DNA of 64,000 nucleotides from Nocardioides marmotae (GCF_013177455.1 NZ_CP053660.1:744001-808000), one strand, 5' to 3'. Shown: positions 42,130 to 51,311, counted from the stretch's first letter. The notes: generated by a model from the sequence alone, not told the origin. Made by a program: numbers and translations.

Positions 42130-42273
42130 ATGCAGGACCCGATGCAGGACCCGAAGCAAGACCAGCAGCACGACCAGCCGCCGAACCCGGCGCAGCACCA
42201 CCTGTCACCCCGACCACTGTCGGTGGTGGCAGCAAGGATGAACCAGACACCGAGAGACGGGACCAGAGCATGA
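42130..42273 (+). CDS. Possible 47-aa leader peptide coupled to nrdJ
   Basis: Open frame starting MQDPMQDPKQDQQHDQ, with AGGA 5 bases upstream. It ends in a TGA that overlaps the nrdJ ATG as ATGA. nrdJ itself has no clear ribosome-binding site, so translational coupling is plausible for transcripts starting upstream of nrdR. The 5' part is a 12-bp tandem repeat (AGGACCCGATGC). No homology is recognised; chance is a real alternative. Confidence 0.3.
   Translation: MQDPMQDPKQDQQHDQPPNPAQHHLSPRPLSVVAARMNQTPRDGTRA
42217..42239 (+). promoter_or_regulatory. DNA-damage-type promoter of nrdJ
   Basis: CTGTCGGTG (42217-42225), 8 bases, AAGGAT (42234-42239), 30 bp before the nrdJ ATG. The -10 has the A2 and T6 of TANNNT. 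The upstream motif is identical to those before ggt, the LysM gene and the TY-Chap gene. Confidence 0.5.
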
Positions 42274-45188
42274 CGGAGACGGTGAGCGGCGCGTCCACCA
42301 GCGGCGCAGCGACAGGCGGGCACGGCAAGGGCCTCACGCTCGAGCGCGTGTTCAGCACGCCGGGCGTGCACCCCTACGACGAGATCACCTGGGAGCGCCG
42401 CGACGTCGTCCAGACGAACTGGAAGACCGGCGCGGCCGTCTTCGAGCAGCGCGGCGTGGAGTTCCCCGACTTCTGGTCGGTCAACGCCTCGACGATCGTC
42501 ACCACCAAGTACTTCCGTGGCGCCGTCGGCAGCGACGCCCGCGAGTGGAGCCTCAAGCAGCTCGTCGACCGCGTGGTGAAGACCTACACCAAGGCCGGCC
42601 GCGAGCACGGCTACTTCGCCACCGACGCCGACGCCGAGGTCTTCGAGCACGAGCTGACCTGGCTCCTGGTCCACCAGTACTTCTCGTTCAACAGCCCCGT
42701 CTGGTTCAACGTCGGCACCCCGTCGCCGCAGCAGGTCTCCGCTTGCTTCATCCTCTCCGTCGACGACTCGATGGACTCGATCCTCAACTGGTACAAGGAG
42801 GAGGGCTTCATCTTCAAGGGCGGCTCCGGCGCCGGCCTGAACCTCTCCCGCATCCGCTCCTCCAAGGAGCTGCTCTCCTCCGGCGGCACCGCCTCGGGCC
42901 CCGTCTCCTTCATGCGCGGCGCCGACGCCTCCGCCGGCACCATCAAGTCCGGCGGCGCCACCCGACGCGCGGCGAAGATGGTCGTCCTCGACGTCGACCA
43001 CCCCGACATCGAGGAGTTCGTGCAGACCAAGGCGCGCGAGGAGGACAAGATCCGCGCCCTGCGCGACGCCGGGTTCGACATGGACCTCGGCGGCGCCGAC
43101 ATCACCTCGGTGCAGTACCAGAACGCCAACAACTCCGTCCGCGTCTCCGATGAGTTCATGCGAGCGGTCGAGGACGGCACCGAGTTCGGCCTGCGTGCCC
43201 GGATGACCGGCGAGGTCATCGAGAAGGTCGACGCCCGCGGCCTGTTCCGCAAGATCGCCACCGCCGCGTGGGAGTGCGCCGACCCGGGTCTGCAGTACGA
43301 CGACACGATCAACGACTGGCACACCAACCCCGAGACCGGCCGGATCACCGCGTCCAACCCGTGCTCGGAGTACATGTCGCTCGACAACTCCTCGTGCAAC
43401 CTCGCCTCGCTGAACCTGCTGAAGTTCCTCAAGGACGACGACACCTTCGACGCGGAGCTGTTCGCGAAGGCGGTGGAGTTCATCATCACCGCGATGGACA
43501 TCTCCATCTGCTTCGCCGACTTCCCGACCGAGGCGATCGGCCAGACCACCATCGACTACCGCCAGCTCGGCATCGGCTACGCCAACCTCGGCGCCCTGCT
43601 GATGGCGATGGGTCTCGGCTACGACTCCGAGGGTGGCCGCTCGATGGCCGCGACCATCACCTCGCTGATGACCGGCACGTCCTACAAGCGCTCCGCCGAG
43701 CTCGCCGCGATCGTGGGCCCCTACAACGGCTACGCCCGCAACGCCGAGGCCCACAAGCGGGTCATGCGCAAGCACCAGGCGGCCAACGACACCGTCCGGA
43801 CGATGCACACCAACGACCAGGCCGTCCACCGCCTGGCCACCAAGGCGTGGGCCGACGTCATCGCCCTGGGTGAGACCAACGGCTTCCGCAACGCCCAGGC
43901 CTCGGTGCTCGCGCCCACCGGCACCATCGGCTTCATGATGGACTGCGACACCACCGGCATCGAGCCCGACTTCTCCCTGGTGAAGTTCAAGAAGCTCGTC
44001 GGCGGCGGCTCGATGCAGATCGTCAACCAGACCGTGCCGCGCGCGCTGAAGAAGATGGGCTACCAGCCCGAGCAGATCGAGGCGATCGTCGCCTACATCG
44101 CCGAGCACGGCCACGTGGTCGACGCCCCGGGCCTGAAGACCGAGCACTACGAGGTCTTCGACTGCGCGATGGGCGCCCGCGCCCTCAAGCCGATGGGCCA
44201 CGTGCGGATGATGGCCGCGGCCCAGCCGTTCCTCTCCGGCGCCATCTCCAAGACCGTCAACCTCCCCGAGACCGCCACGGTCGAGGAGATCGAGGAGATC
44301 TACCTCCAGTCGTGGAAGCTCGGTCTCAAGGCGACCGCTTGCTACCGCGACAATTGCAAGGTCGGCCAGCCGCTGGCCGACGGCGGCGGCAAGGCCAAGA
44401 AGGACGCCGCGGACGCGGCGGCCGCCACCGAGGCCGCGGCGACCAAGGTCGTGGAGAAGGTCGTCTACGCCCCGACCCGCAAGCGCCTGCCGAAGTCCCG
44501 CATCTCGCGGACCACCTCCTTCACCGTGGGTGGCGCCGAGGGCTACATGACCTCGGGTGCGCACGACGACGGCGAGCTCGGCGAGATCTTCCTCAAGCTC
44601 GGCAAGCAGGGCTCGACCCTGGCCGGCGTGATGGACGCCTTCTCGATCGCGGTCTCGATCGGCCTGCAGTACGGCGTCCCGCTGGAGACCTACGTCTCGA
44701 AGTTCACCAACCTGCGCTTCGAGCCGGCCGGCCTCACCGACGACGCGGACGTCCGGATGGCGCAGTCGATCATGGACTACATCTTCCGCCGCCTCGCCCT
44801 GGACTACCTGTCCTTCGACCAGCGCTCCGCGCTGGGCATCTACTCCGCAGAGGAGCGCCAGCGCCACCTCGAGACCGGCTCGTACGAGCCGGTGGAGGAG
44901 ACCGGCGGCGCCGCCGAGCTCATCGAGTCCGGCCCGTCGTCCCAGGCCGTCGTCGACGCCGAGGTGGCCGACGACATCGAGGTCGAGACCAAGGACACCC
45001 GTGGTGCCGAGGCCCGCGAGGTCCCGGCCAAGCCCGCCAGCGAGGCCCACACCACGGCCGAGCTCCTGGAGAAGATCAGCGGCACCGCCATCGACTCCCC
45101 GCTCTGCTTCACGTGCGGAACCAAGATGCGCCCCGCCGGCTCCTGCTACGTCTGCGAGGGCTGCGGCAGCACCTCCGGCTGCAGCTGA
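42270..45188 (+). CDS. nrdJ: Adenosylcobalamin-dependent (class II) ribonucleoside-diphosphate reductase NrdJ
   Basis: 972 aa, the usual length for actinobacterial NrdJ; makes dNTPs with or without oxygen using coenzyme B12. Active-site segments are SACFILSVDDSMDSI, GSGAGLNLSRIRSS, NPCSEYMSLDNSSCN and APTGTIGFMMDCDTTGIEPD. The C-terminal 30 residues form a cysteine-rich zinc-ribbon/redox tail (CFTCGTKMRPAGSCYVCEGC). No B12 riboswitch is seen upstream; control is probably by NrdR (through nrdR) plus its own damage-type promoter. A strong terminator follows. Confidence 0.97.
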   Translation: MTETVSGASTSGAATGGHGKGLTLERVFSTPGVHPYDEITWERRDVVQTNWKTGAAVFEQRGVEFPDFWSVNASTIVTTKYFRGAVGSDAREWSLKQLVDRVVKTYTKAGREHGYFATDADAEVFEHELTWLLVHQYFSFNSPVWFNVGTPSPQQVSACFILSVDDSMDSILNWYKEEGFIFKGGSGAGLNLSRIRSSKELLSSGGTASGPVSFMRGADASAGTIKSGGATRRAAKMVVLDVDHPDIEEFVQTKAREEDKIRALRDAGFDMDLGGADITSVQYQNANNSVRVSDEFMRAVEDGTEFGLRARMTGEVIEKVDARGLFRKIATAAWECADPGLQYDDTINDWHTNPETGRITASNPCSEYMSLDNSSCNLASLNLLKFLKDDDTFDAELFAKAVEFIITAMDISICFADFPTEAIGQTTIDYRQLGIGYANLGALLMAMGLGYDSEGGRSMAATITSLMTGTSYKRSAELAAIVGPYNGYARNAEAHKRVMRKHQAANDTVRTMHTNDQAVHRLATKAWADVIALGETNGFRNAQASVLAPTGTIGFMMDCDTTGIEPDFSLVKFKKLVGGGSMQIVNQTVPRALKKMGYQPEQIEAIVAYIAEHGHVVDAPGLKTEHYEVFDCAMGARALKPMGHVRMMAAAQPFLSGAISKTVNLPETATVEEIEEIYLQSWKLGLKATACYRDNCKVGQPLADGGGKAKKDAADAAAATEAAATKVVEKVVYAPTRKRLPKSRISRTTSFTVGGAEGYMTSGAHDDGELGEIFLKLGKQGSTLAGVMDAFSIAVSIGLQYGVPLETYVSKFTNLRFEPAGLTDDADVRMAQSIMDYIFRRLALDYLSFDQRSALGIYSAEERQRHLETGSYEPVEETGGAAELIESGPSSQAVVDAEVADDIEVETKDTRGAEAREVPAKPASEAHTTAELLEKISGTAIDSPLCFTCGTKMRPAGSCYVCEGCGSTSGCS

Positions 45189-45207
45189 CAGGTAGCCGCT
45201 CGCCGAA

Positions 45208-45235
45208 GGCCCCGACACCGCAAGGTGTCGGGGCC
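45208..45235 (+). terminator. Terminator of nrdJ
   Basis: Perfect 12-bp stem GGCCCCGACACC / GGTGTCGGGGCC with a GCAA tetraloop, 19 bp after the stop. It marks the boundary between the nrd locus and the defence island. Confidence 0.85.
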
Positions 45236-45449
45236 GTTCGCGTCGCCCCCTAGGCCGCTCGGCATCGAGCAGCCGCGCCTGGGGGTCGGAACGAGCGAAC
45301 CGTCAGTGGCGGCTAGACGAGTCCAGCACTTTCGACGGTGCCTTCGACCAACTCACGCACGGAGGAGCGGCGGGGACCGTGGTCGCACCTCGTTACTCGT
45401 CAACCGACGAGATGTCTTGAGTTCGGGGCTTCCGTGCTTGGTTCGCGCG

Positions 45450-45472
45450 ACGTCGGTGGCATCACCTAAGCT
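45450..45472 (+). promoter_or_regulatory. Damage-type, leaderless promoter of the C5 methylase
   Basis: ACGTCGGTG (45450-45458), exactly 8 bases, TAAGCT (45467-45472), then 7 bases to GTG 45480. GTCGGTG-N8-TANNNT is perfect over the core. The same ACGTCGGTGG occurs before the gene at 60699. Confidence 0.55.
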
Positions 45473-45479
45473 TCTCACC

Positions 45480-46802
45480 GTGTTCGACTTCGTTGACCTC
45501 TTCGCAGGTGTGGGCGGATTTCATGCTGCTCTGTCGCGTGTCGGTGGGCGGGCCGTCCAGGCGTCCGAGATCGACAAGAGGCCAGCGTCTGTCTACGCCT
45601 CGAATTGGGGATTGCGCCCGGACGGCGACGTCCGCGAACTCGCTGCGGACCCCAGCCGTCTGGTCCGCGATCACGCGGTGCTGACCGGGGGGTTTCCGTG
45701 CCAGCCATTCAGCAAGTCGGGGCGGCAACTCGGGATCGAGGAGGACCGAGGGACTCTTTTCCACGACATCCTTACCATCCTCGAGGCCAAGACTCCACCC
45801 GTTGTGATGCTCGAGAACGTCCGAAATATCGCCGGTCCTCGTCAGCGCGAGGCCTGGGCCGGGGTGGTCGCTGGGCTGCGGAACGCCGGCTACCGGGTGC
45901 CGAGCGCGCCTTGCGTCTTCTCGCCGCACCTCCTGAGCCCAGCGGATGGCGGTGCAGCTCAAGTCCGCGAGCGCGTGTACATCCTAGGCGTGCACGTTGG
46001 ACGGGAGCGTGCCCTGATGGAGACTAACGTGGCCCCGGTCGTCGAGAACGTCCCGCAGAACAACTGGGATCCGAGAGACTGGCGCGTGTCTGAACACGTT
46101 CTGCTTCCTGACCCACCTGGTGAGCAGCGCCAACGCTATGTCGTGGACGGCCCGGAGATCGACTTCATCGACACCTGGAATGAGTTGCTTGCGCGCCTTG
46201 GGCCCGAGGTCAAGTTGCCGGGTTTCCCGTTGTGGGAGCCTGTATGGCGGGCGCGTCGCCCAGTGCTGCGGGGACTTCCGCCGTGGAAGCAAGCGTTCGT
46301 CCGCTCGAACCACGACTTCTATCTGGCGAACCGAGGAGAGATTGACGCGTGGCGCCGTGCTCCCCGGAAGATTCCGATTAGCCAATTTCCTCTGAGTAGG
46401 CGCAAGTTGGAGTGGCAGGCGCAGGATGGCGAACGAGATCTTTGGCAGCATCTACTGCACATGCGACCGTCGGGAATCCGGGTGAAGCAGGCGACCTGGA
46501 CGCCGGCGCTTGTCGCGATGAACCAAATTCCTATCTACGGACCGGCTCGTCGGCGTCTGACGCCTTTAGAGACGGCGCGGCTGCAGGGTTTTGACCCGGC
46601 CACGTTTAATTTCGGCGGGCAGGCCGATTCCCTCAGTTACAAGCAGATGGGGAATGCGGTCAACGTTGGAGCGGCCGCATACGTTTTTCGCCGCTTCGTC
46701 GAAGCGAATGTGAGGGACATCGAGGCCTACGGCCCGAGGGGCGAGGAGATCGTCGCGGCGGTGATGGGGCAGTCCCCGTTGGCTGTCGAAGGTGCTGCCT
46801 AG
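45480..46802 (+). CDS. DNA (cytosine-5-)-methyltransferase of a MORC-type R-M system
   Basis: 440 aa. Motif I is DLFAGVGGF; motif IV is GGFPCQPFSKSG with catalytic Cys74; motif VI is ENVRN; QVRERVYILG is motif VIII; and NAVNVGAA lies near the end. A target-recognition domain of about 150 residues lies between VIII and IX. GTG 45480 was preferred because the fold begins directly there and the -10 lies 7 bases upstream. It protects self DNA at the system's target site. It converges with the 76-aa gene, their stops sharing CTAG. Base use is visibly less GC-biased than in the housekeeping genes, consistent with transfer. Confidence 0.94.
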   Translation: MFDFVDLFAGVGGFHAALSRVGGRAVQASEIDKRPASVYASNWGLRPDGDVRELAADPSRLVRDHAVLTGGFPCQPFSKSGRQLGIEEDRGTLFHDILTILEAKTPPVVMLENVRNIAGPRQREAWAGVVAGLRNAGYRVPSAPCVFSPHLLSPADGGAAQVRERVYILGVHVGRERALMETNVAPVVENVPQNNWDPRDWRVSEHVLLPDPPGEQRQRYVVDGPEIDFIDTWNELLARLGPEVKLPGFPLWEPVWRARRPVLRGLPPWKQAFVRSNHDFYLANRGEIDAWRRAPRKIPISQFPLSRRKLEWQAQDGERDLWQHLLHMRPSGIRVKQATWTPALVAMNQIPIYGPARRRLTPLETARLQGFDPATFNFGGQADSLSYKQMGNAVNVGAAAYVFRRFVEANVRDIEAYGPRGEEIVAAVMGQSPLAVEGAA

Positions 46803-47029
46803 AGGCTGAAGGTCTCGTCGATGATCTTGCGGAGCATCAAAGCGCTGGCGCGATCCAGTTGTAGCGTCTGGCTGACCTTCGCCTCGCTTCGCCGGTTGTC
46901 GGATCCATACGTACTGAGTTGGAGGAGCCGCTCGCCTCCTGCGGCGACCACCTGCCAGCTGCAATCGACCTCAGTCGGGTGGACCCGGCTATTGCCGAAG
47001 GACTCCGTCAACGTCCGCACTCGCGCCAT
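46799..47029 (-). CDS. Small conserved Vsr-associated protein (76 aa)
   Basis: Starts MARVRTLTESFGNSRVHPTEVD and continues through LLQLSTYGSDNR to KVSQTLQLDRASALMLRKI. It is compact, alpha/beta-like, with conserved-looking HPTE and STFGSD-type motifs. No catalytic site is recognised. ATG 47029 lies 10 bp after the vsr stop, so it is cotranscribed with vsr and forms part of the methylase/repair half of the R-M system. Function unknown; a DNA-binding or control role is a guess. Confidence 0.7.
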   Translation of the reverse strand: MARVRTLTESFGNSRVHPTEVDCSWQVVAAGGERLLQLSTYGSDNRRSEAKVSQTLQLDRASALMLRKIIDETFSL

Positions 47030-47039
47030 GCCGCACACG

Positions 47040-47498
47040 TTAGGGCTCGGATCCTTCGGCTGGGCCGCTATCGAGAATCCTGCTTCGGGTGTTCTCGACA
47101 AGGTCGGCAGCGTCGGGGACCGGGGCGTGCTCCCAGACGCGCAGGACCTGCCACCCGGCCTGCATCAACTCGCGATTCGTGTCCCTGTCGCGCGCCTGGT
47201 TTCGTTCTATCTTCCATCTCCACCACTCAGGGTTCGACCGCGGCTGGTGGTGATGCTGAGGGCACCCGTGCCAAAAGCACCCGTCCACGTAGACAGCGAG
47301 GCGAGCGCGGGTGAAGGCAATGTCAATCGTTCGACGGTTATTTCCGGGCACTTTCATCTGTACGCGGAACCGCAAGCCCCGCCGGTGGAGCTCACGGCGA
47401 AGGGCCATCTCGGGCGCCGTGTCCTGACGGGCGAGCGTAGACATCTTTGCTGACAGCGCTCCGCTGGGCGGACGGCGGGGTGGCTCTGGTGTTGACAC
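47040..47498 (-). CDS. vsr: Very-short-patch-repair endonuclease Vsr
   Basis: 152-aa mismatch nicking endonuclease that repairs T:G mismatches created by deamination of 5-methylcytosine. Family landmarks are ARQDTAPEMALRRELHRRG, catalytic Asp59 in RRTIDIAF, zinc-site YVDGCFWHGCP and HHHQPR, and the terminal VLRVWEH. Start GTG 47498; the family core starts near residue 20, so a slightly later start is possible. It diverges from the MORC ATPase and pairs functionally with the C5 methylase. Confidence 0.93.
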   Translation of the reverse strand: MSTPEPPRRPPSGALSAKMSTLARQDTAPEMALRRELHRRGLRFRVQMKVPGNNRRTIDIAFTRARLAVYVDGCFWHGCPQHHHQPRSNPEWWRWKIERNQARDRDTNRELMQAGWQVLRVWEHAPVPDAADLVENTRSRILDSGPAEGSEP

Positions 47499-47520
47499 GC
47501 CCCCGACTCTGCCGTAACCG
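47492..47520 (+). promoter_or_regulatory. Putative promoter of the MORC ATPase operon
   Basis: TTGACA (47492-47497), 17-bp spacer, TAACCG (47515-47520). TAAGGT some 30 bases further on is an alternative -10. The -35 overlaps the vsr start codon on the other strand, so the two halves of the system are divergently expressed from overlapping control DNA. Confidence 0.45.
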
Positions 47521-47583
47521 TCCACGGGGTAGACATTCACACGTAAGGTCCTACCTGCCGCAGCCCCGGGCGAGAGGAGTGGC

Positions 47584-49140
47584 GTGGTACACGACCAAAT
47601 CAGCATCCGACCAGGTGTCGGCATGCTCGGTCTCTTTCCGCACATGAAGTACCAGCCTTGGTACGCCTTAGGCGAGCTCGTGGACAACGCGATCCAGAGC
47701 CATCTAAGCAACATCGACGCTCTGCGCGAGATCGACCCTGGCCACGTGCTGGAGGTCTCGATCGAGATCGACCGTGCTGAAAACGGCCGCATCACTGTCT
47801 CGGACAACGCGGCAGGGATCTCCGCTGCGGATTGGGGCCGGGCCTTCAAGGTGGCGGAGCCCCCGAGCGATGCCTCAGGACTGTCTCAGTTCGGCGTGGG
47901 GATGAAGGCGGCTTGCTGCTGGTTTGCCCGGCGATGGAGCGTGGACACCATCGCCCTTGGTGCCGCAGAGGCACGTGCGGTCACGTTCGACGTGCCCCGG
48001 ATCATCGAGAGCCGGGACGAGCAGCTCGAGGTTGAGGTGCGCTACGCGGACGTCAGGGCTCACGGCACGCGTGTCGAAATGACCGACCTGTACCGCCCCG
48101 TGGCCGCGCGAACCCTCGGCAAGATCAAGGAGTATCTCGGCGGCATCTACCGTCAGTTCCTCAGGAGGGGTGATCTCGTGCTCACCGTTAATGGTGAGCC
48201 ACTGCTGTATGACGAGCCTCCGATCCTTAAGGCGCCGCTCTACAACGATCGCGGTGGGGAGGCGCATCGGTGGCGCCAAGACGTCGATTTGGTACTCGAC
48301 TCGGGTCGGCGGGTCCACGGATTCGTCGGTATCCGCGAGACCGGCGCTTCGAAGTCCGCCGGACTTGCTCTATTCTACCGGGGCAAGGTTGTGACGGGAT
48401 CGGGGGAGGAGTTCTACAAGCCGGTCGAAATCTTCGGTGGTGGCAACACGTTTGCGTCGCAGCGGGTCTTCGGGGAACTCCACATGGACGATTTCAGCGT
48501 CACGTATACGAAGGACGCGCTCGTTTGGTATGACGAGGAGGAAGAGTTCGTCGCGGCGCTGCGTGACGCTTTGGACCGCGAGCCATGGCCGCTCCTGCGC
48601 CAAGCAAACAACTTCCGCAAACGGGATCCGGAGCTGGCAGGCGGGGAGTCTGTCTCGAGCGCCCTCGCCAATATCGTGTCCGCATTCACCGATGTCGAGT
48701 TCGAACTCGACCCGGCTACTAGTGACGACACGTGGTCGGAGGCGCCGGCTGGGTTCGCGCACCTCGTCGAGCCACTGCCGCTTGCTCCCCCCGAGGGGCG
48801 CGCCTCTGCGTCACCTCCGGTTGACCGGTCTATCGAGGTGTCGGTACGTGGGACAACTTGGAAGGTCGACCTCCGGCTGGTGGCGGACGACAAAGTATCG
48901 CGCTGGCTGACTGTTTTCCGCACGAAGGACGACCAACTGACGCTCACTGTGAACCAGTCACATCCATTCATGCGCGCCTGGTGCGAGTTGCCGGGCCAGG
49001 AACTTGAGCCGGTGTGGCGGGTAGCCATTGCGCTCGGGCTCGGTCAAGAGATGGCCCGGATGCAGGGTGCGCACCAACCAGGGCTGGTGACTCAGAACGT
49101 CAACGAGGTGCTCCGCACCGTGATGTCTCGCAAGAATTGA
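47584..49140 (+). CDS. MORC/Hsp90-like GHKL ATPase
   Basis: 518 aa. An N-terminal GHKL ATPase has the N-box GELVDNAIQSH (Asn35), G1 box SDNAAGIS (Asp74 to Gly78) and G2 box FGVGMKAA (about 103-110). An S5-like second domain follows (residues about 170-330), then a C-terminal region without recognised family. Such prokaryotic MORC-like ATPases occur in R-M operons with Z1 helicases and PD-(D/E)XK proteins and are thought to clamp or translocate DNA. GGAG precedes GTG 47584. The next gene begins 8 bp after its stop. Confidence 0.87.
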   Translation: MVHDQISIRPGVGMLGLFPHMKYQPWYALGELVDNAIQSHLSNIDALREIDPGHVLEVSIEIDRAENGRITVSDNAAGISAADWGRAFKVAEPPSDASGLSQFGVGMKAACCWFARRWSVDTIALGAAEARAVTFDVPRIIESRDEQLEVEVRYADVRAHGTRVEMTDLYRPVAARTLGKIKEYLGGIYRQFLRRGDLVLTVNGEPLLYDEPPILKAPLYNDRGGEAHRWRQDVDLVLDSGRRVHGFVGIRETGASKSAGLALFYRGKVVTGSGEEFYKPVEIFGGGNTFASQRVFGELHMDDFSVTYTKDALVWYDEEEEFVAALRDALDREPWPLLRQANNFRKRDPELAGGESVSSALANIVSAFTDVEFELDPATSDDTWSEAPAGFAHLVEPLPLAPPEGRASASPPVDRSIEVSVRGTTWKVDLRLVADDKVSRWLTVFRTKDDQLTLTVNQSHPFMRAWCELPGQELEPVWRVAIALGLGQEMARMQGAHQPGLVTQNVNEVLRTVMSRKN

Positions 49141-49148
49141 GGGAGTGC

Positions 49149-51311
49149 ATGTCGCAACAACACGCCGAGGTTGTCGCAACAAAGGCGGGGAACGCCCAGG
49201 TTCGGTGGTCGCCCGTCATCGGGCCGGAAACGACCCGGCTCCTCGATGGGGCCGCTCTCGAAGAAGAGGGCCAGGCCATAATTCGACGCGAGTCGGCGCA
49301 GGTCCTGAGTAGGTGCGCCGACCCAGCCATGCCAGAGTCGAGAACCGGTTTGGTGGTTGGATACGTGCAGAGCGGCAAGACTCTGTCCTTCACCACGGTT
49401 ATGGCGCTGGCAAGGGACAACAACATCCCCCTGATGGTGCTGCTGGCTGGCACGAAGCAGAACCTGCACGAGCAAACCGCTAAGCGTCTGGCCGACGATC
49501 TCGCAGTGGAGCGCGACGACGGTCTGTCTCCCTGGGAACTCTTCGAGAACCCGAGGGACACGGCCGCCGCTGATGTGGCCGACAACATCAGGTCGATGCA
49601 GGCCGAGGGAACCCCGGAGCAGTTTCGGAAGGCCACTGTCGTCACTGTGATGAAGAACCCATCGCGCCTCGATGCTGTTCGTTCGCTGCTCGACAAACTC
49701 TCACAGTACGGCGTGGACCTTGCGGCCACGCCGGTGCTTGTCGTCGATGACGAGGCCGATCAGGCGGGCCTTAACGCGGCAGTGCAGAACGATGAGCAGA
49801 CTGCGACCTACCGCGCCATTCTCGCACTGAGGAACTCGGTCCCTCGGCACACCTACTTGATGTACACGGCGACGCCGCAGGCCAACCTCCTGGTCAACCT
49901 CGCTGACGTCCTTTCACCTGACTTTGTCAGTGTGTTGACGCCGGGGCGCGGTTATACCGGGGGCAAGTACTTCTTCCAGCGCCACCGCGATCGTTTCGTT
50001 CGCCGGCTCAAGCCGACGGAGGTAACGGAGGCTCTCAACGCAACGACGCAGCCTCCGACCACCCTTTTGAGGGCACTCGCCAGTTACCTCCTGGCCCGGG
50101 CACAGAAGACGTCCGGGCGCATGTCGATGCTCGTGCATCCCAGCCACACCAAAGATCTCCAGGGCATATATGGGGGCTTCGTGACCGAGGTGACCGCCGC
50201 TTGGCAGGAAGTGTTGACCGACCAAGGCCCGGACCGCAAAGAACTCGTAGACCACGTGTTCTCGCCCGCCTATCAGGACCTCGTCGACGGCGGTGCGTCC
50301 ATGAGTCCGCTCGAGGATCTCTTGGAAACAGTGCCGCACTGGATCCAGCACACCCGAGTGCGAGTGGTGAACAGCCAAGCCGACGTGAATGCGGGGGTCA
50401 ACTGGGCCGCCGCAGCTAGTTGGATTTTGGTGGGCGGCAACAAACTCGACCGCGGATTCACGGTCGAAGGCCTCACCACGACCTACATGCCGCGCAAAAT
50501 CGGTGCCGGCCAGGTAGACACTGTCCAGCAACGGGCACGGTTTTTTGGTTACAAACGATCCTACGCTGACCTGTGCCGCGCCTGGCTCAATGGGGACACA
50601 GCACTGGTCTTCGAGCACTACGTGGAACACGAGGAGGTGCTGCGTGCGGAACTGGTGAAGGCCGACACCGACGGCATCAGCCTGAAAGCCTGGAAGCGCA
50701 AGATGCTGCTCGACCCGTCGTTCAAGCCGACCCGCAAGGCCGTTATCGACATCGACTACTTCCACGACCGAATCCGAGGGGACAGGTGGATGTCCATGGA
50801 CCGGGTCCCTTACGCAGGTGCGTCGGTGGGCGGGCCACTCGAGGAGTTGTGGGACTCGCTGGCTGGCGCCGCAGTGATCGACGACCGCGACGGGCGCGGC
50901 GGCAACCACAACCTGCGGGTGGCCGCTCCCATGGCGGACGTGGTGAAAGCCGTACTTGACTGGGTAACGCCCGAGGACGGAGGCCCAACACGACCCGCGC
51001 CCGAGGACGTGGCGCTGCTCAATCAGATCGCGCTTCTGCTTCAGGCCCGGCTTGACGACGCCCCTGCGCTCACCGTCGACCTCTACCTCATGGACGGGGG
51101 GGAGCAGCGATCGCGCACATCTCGGTCCGGTGCCGTCGACCTGCCTACTGGCCGCAGCAACAACTACAAGGGCGACGACCATTTCTTCACCGAGGCAGTT
51201 ACCTCGTTTCAGTTGCACCGCGTGATGGTGAAGGACGGGGGCCCAGAGATGCTCGGCGTACGGGTCCGCGTCCCGCAGGCACTGGCCGGCGGCGTGCTGG
51301 TGCAGGCGTGA
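49149..51311 (+). CDS. Z1-domain superfamily 2 helicase-like ATPase
   Basis: 720 aa from ATG 49149. Walker A is GYVQSGKT (residues 71-78), with VVDDEADQAG as motif II, YTATPQANLL as motif III, GGNKLDRGFTVEGL and QRARFFGYKR as motifs V-VI. The last third carries the Z1 domain typical of restriction-associated ATPases. It is probably the motor of the restriction complex. It is coupled to the PD-(D/E)XK gene by a 4-bp overlap. Confidence 0.92.
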   Translation: MSQQHAEVVATKAGNAQVRWSPVIGPETTRLLDGAALEEEGQAIIRRESAQVLSRCADPAMPESRTGLVVGYVQSGKTLSFTTVMALARDNNIPLMVLLAGTKQNLHEQTAKRLADDLAVERDDGLSPWELFENPRDTAAADVADNIRSMQAEGTPEQFRKATVVTVMKNPSRLDAVRSLLDKLSQYGVDLAATPVLVVDDEADQAGLNAAVQNDEQTATYRAILALRNSVPRHTYLMYTATPQANLLVNLADVLSPDFVSVLTPGRGYTGGKYFFQRHRDRFVRRLKPTEVTEALNATTQPPTTLLRALASYLLARAQKTSGRMSMLVHPSHTKDLQGIYGGFVTEVTAAWQEVLTDQGPDRKELVDHVFSPAYQDLVDGGASMSPLEDLLETVPHWIQHTRVRVVNSQADVNAGVNWAAAASWILVGGNKLDRGFTVEGLTTTYMPRKIGAGQVDTVQQRARFFGYKRSYADLCRAWLNGDTALVFEHYVEHEEVLRAELVKADTDGISLKAWKRKMLLDPSFKPTRKAVIDIDYFHDRIRGDRWMSMDRVPYAGASVGGPLEELWDSLAGAAVIDDRDGRGGNHNLRVAAPMADVVKAVLDWVTPEDGGPTRPAPEDVALLNQIALLLQARLDDAPALTVDLYLMDGGEQRSRTSRSGAVDLPTGRSNNYKGDDHFFTEAVTSFQLHRVMVKDGGPEMLGVRVRVPQALAGGVLVQA

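Noticed and set aside
42067..42269. Adenosylcobalamin riboswitch before the B12-dependent reductase
   Set aside because: No B12-box-like conserved sequence or matching fold was seen; only a simple hairpin and the short repeat are present.
45302..45319. GTCAGTG followed by TAGACG as a further damage promoter for the methylase
   Set aside because: The spacer is 5 bases, not 8, and it lies about 160 bp upstream of the gene; the element at 45450-45472 fits far better.
49926..49945. GTCAGTG inside the Z1 gene
   Set aside because: It is within coding sequence, with no -10 at the right distance and no start codon downstream.
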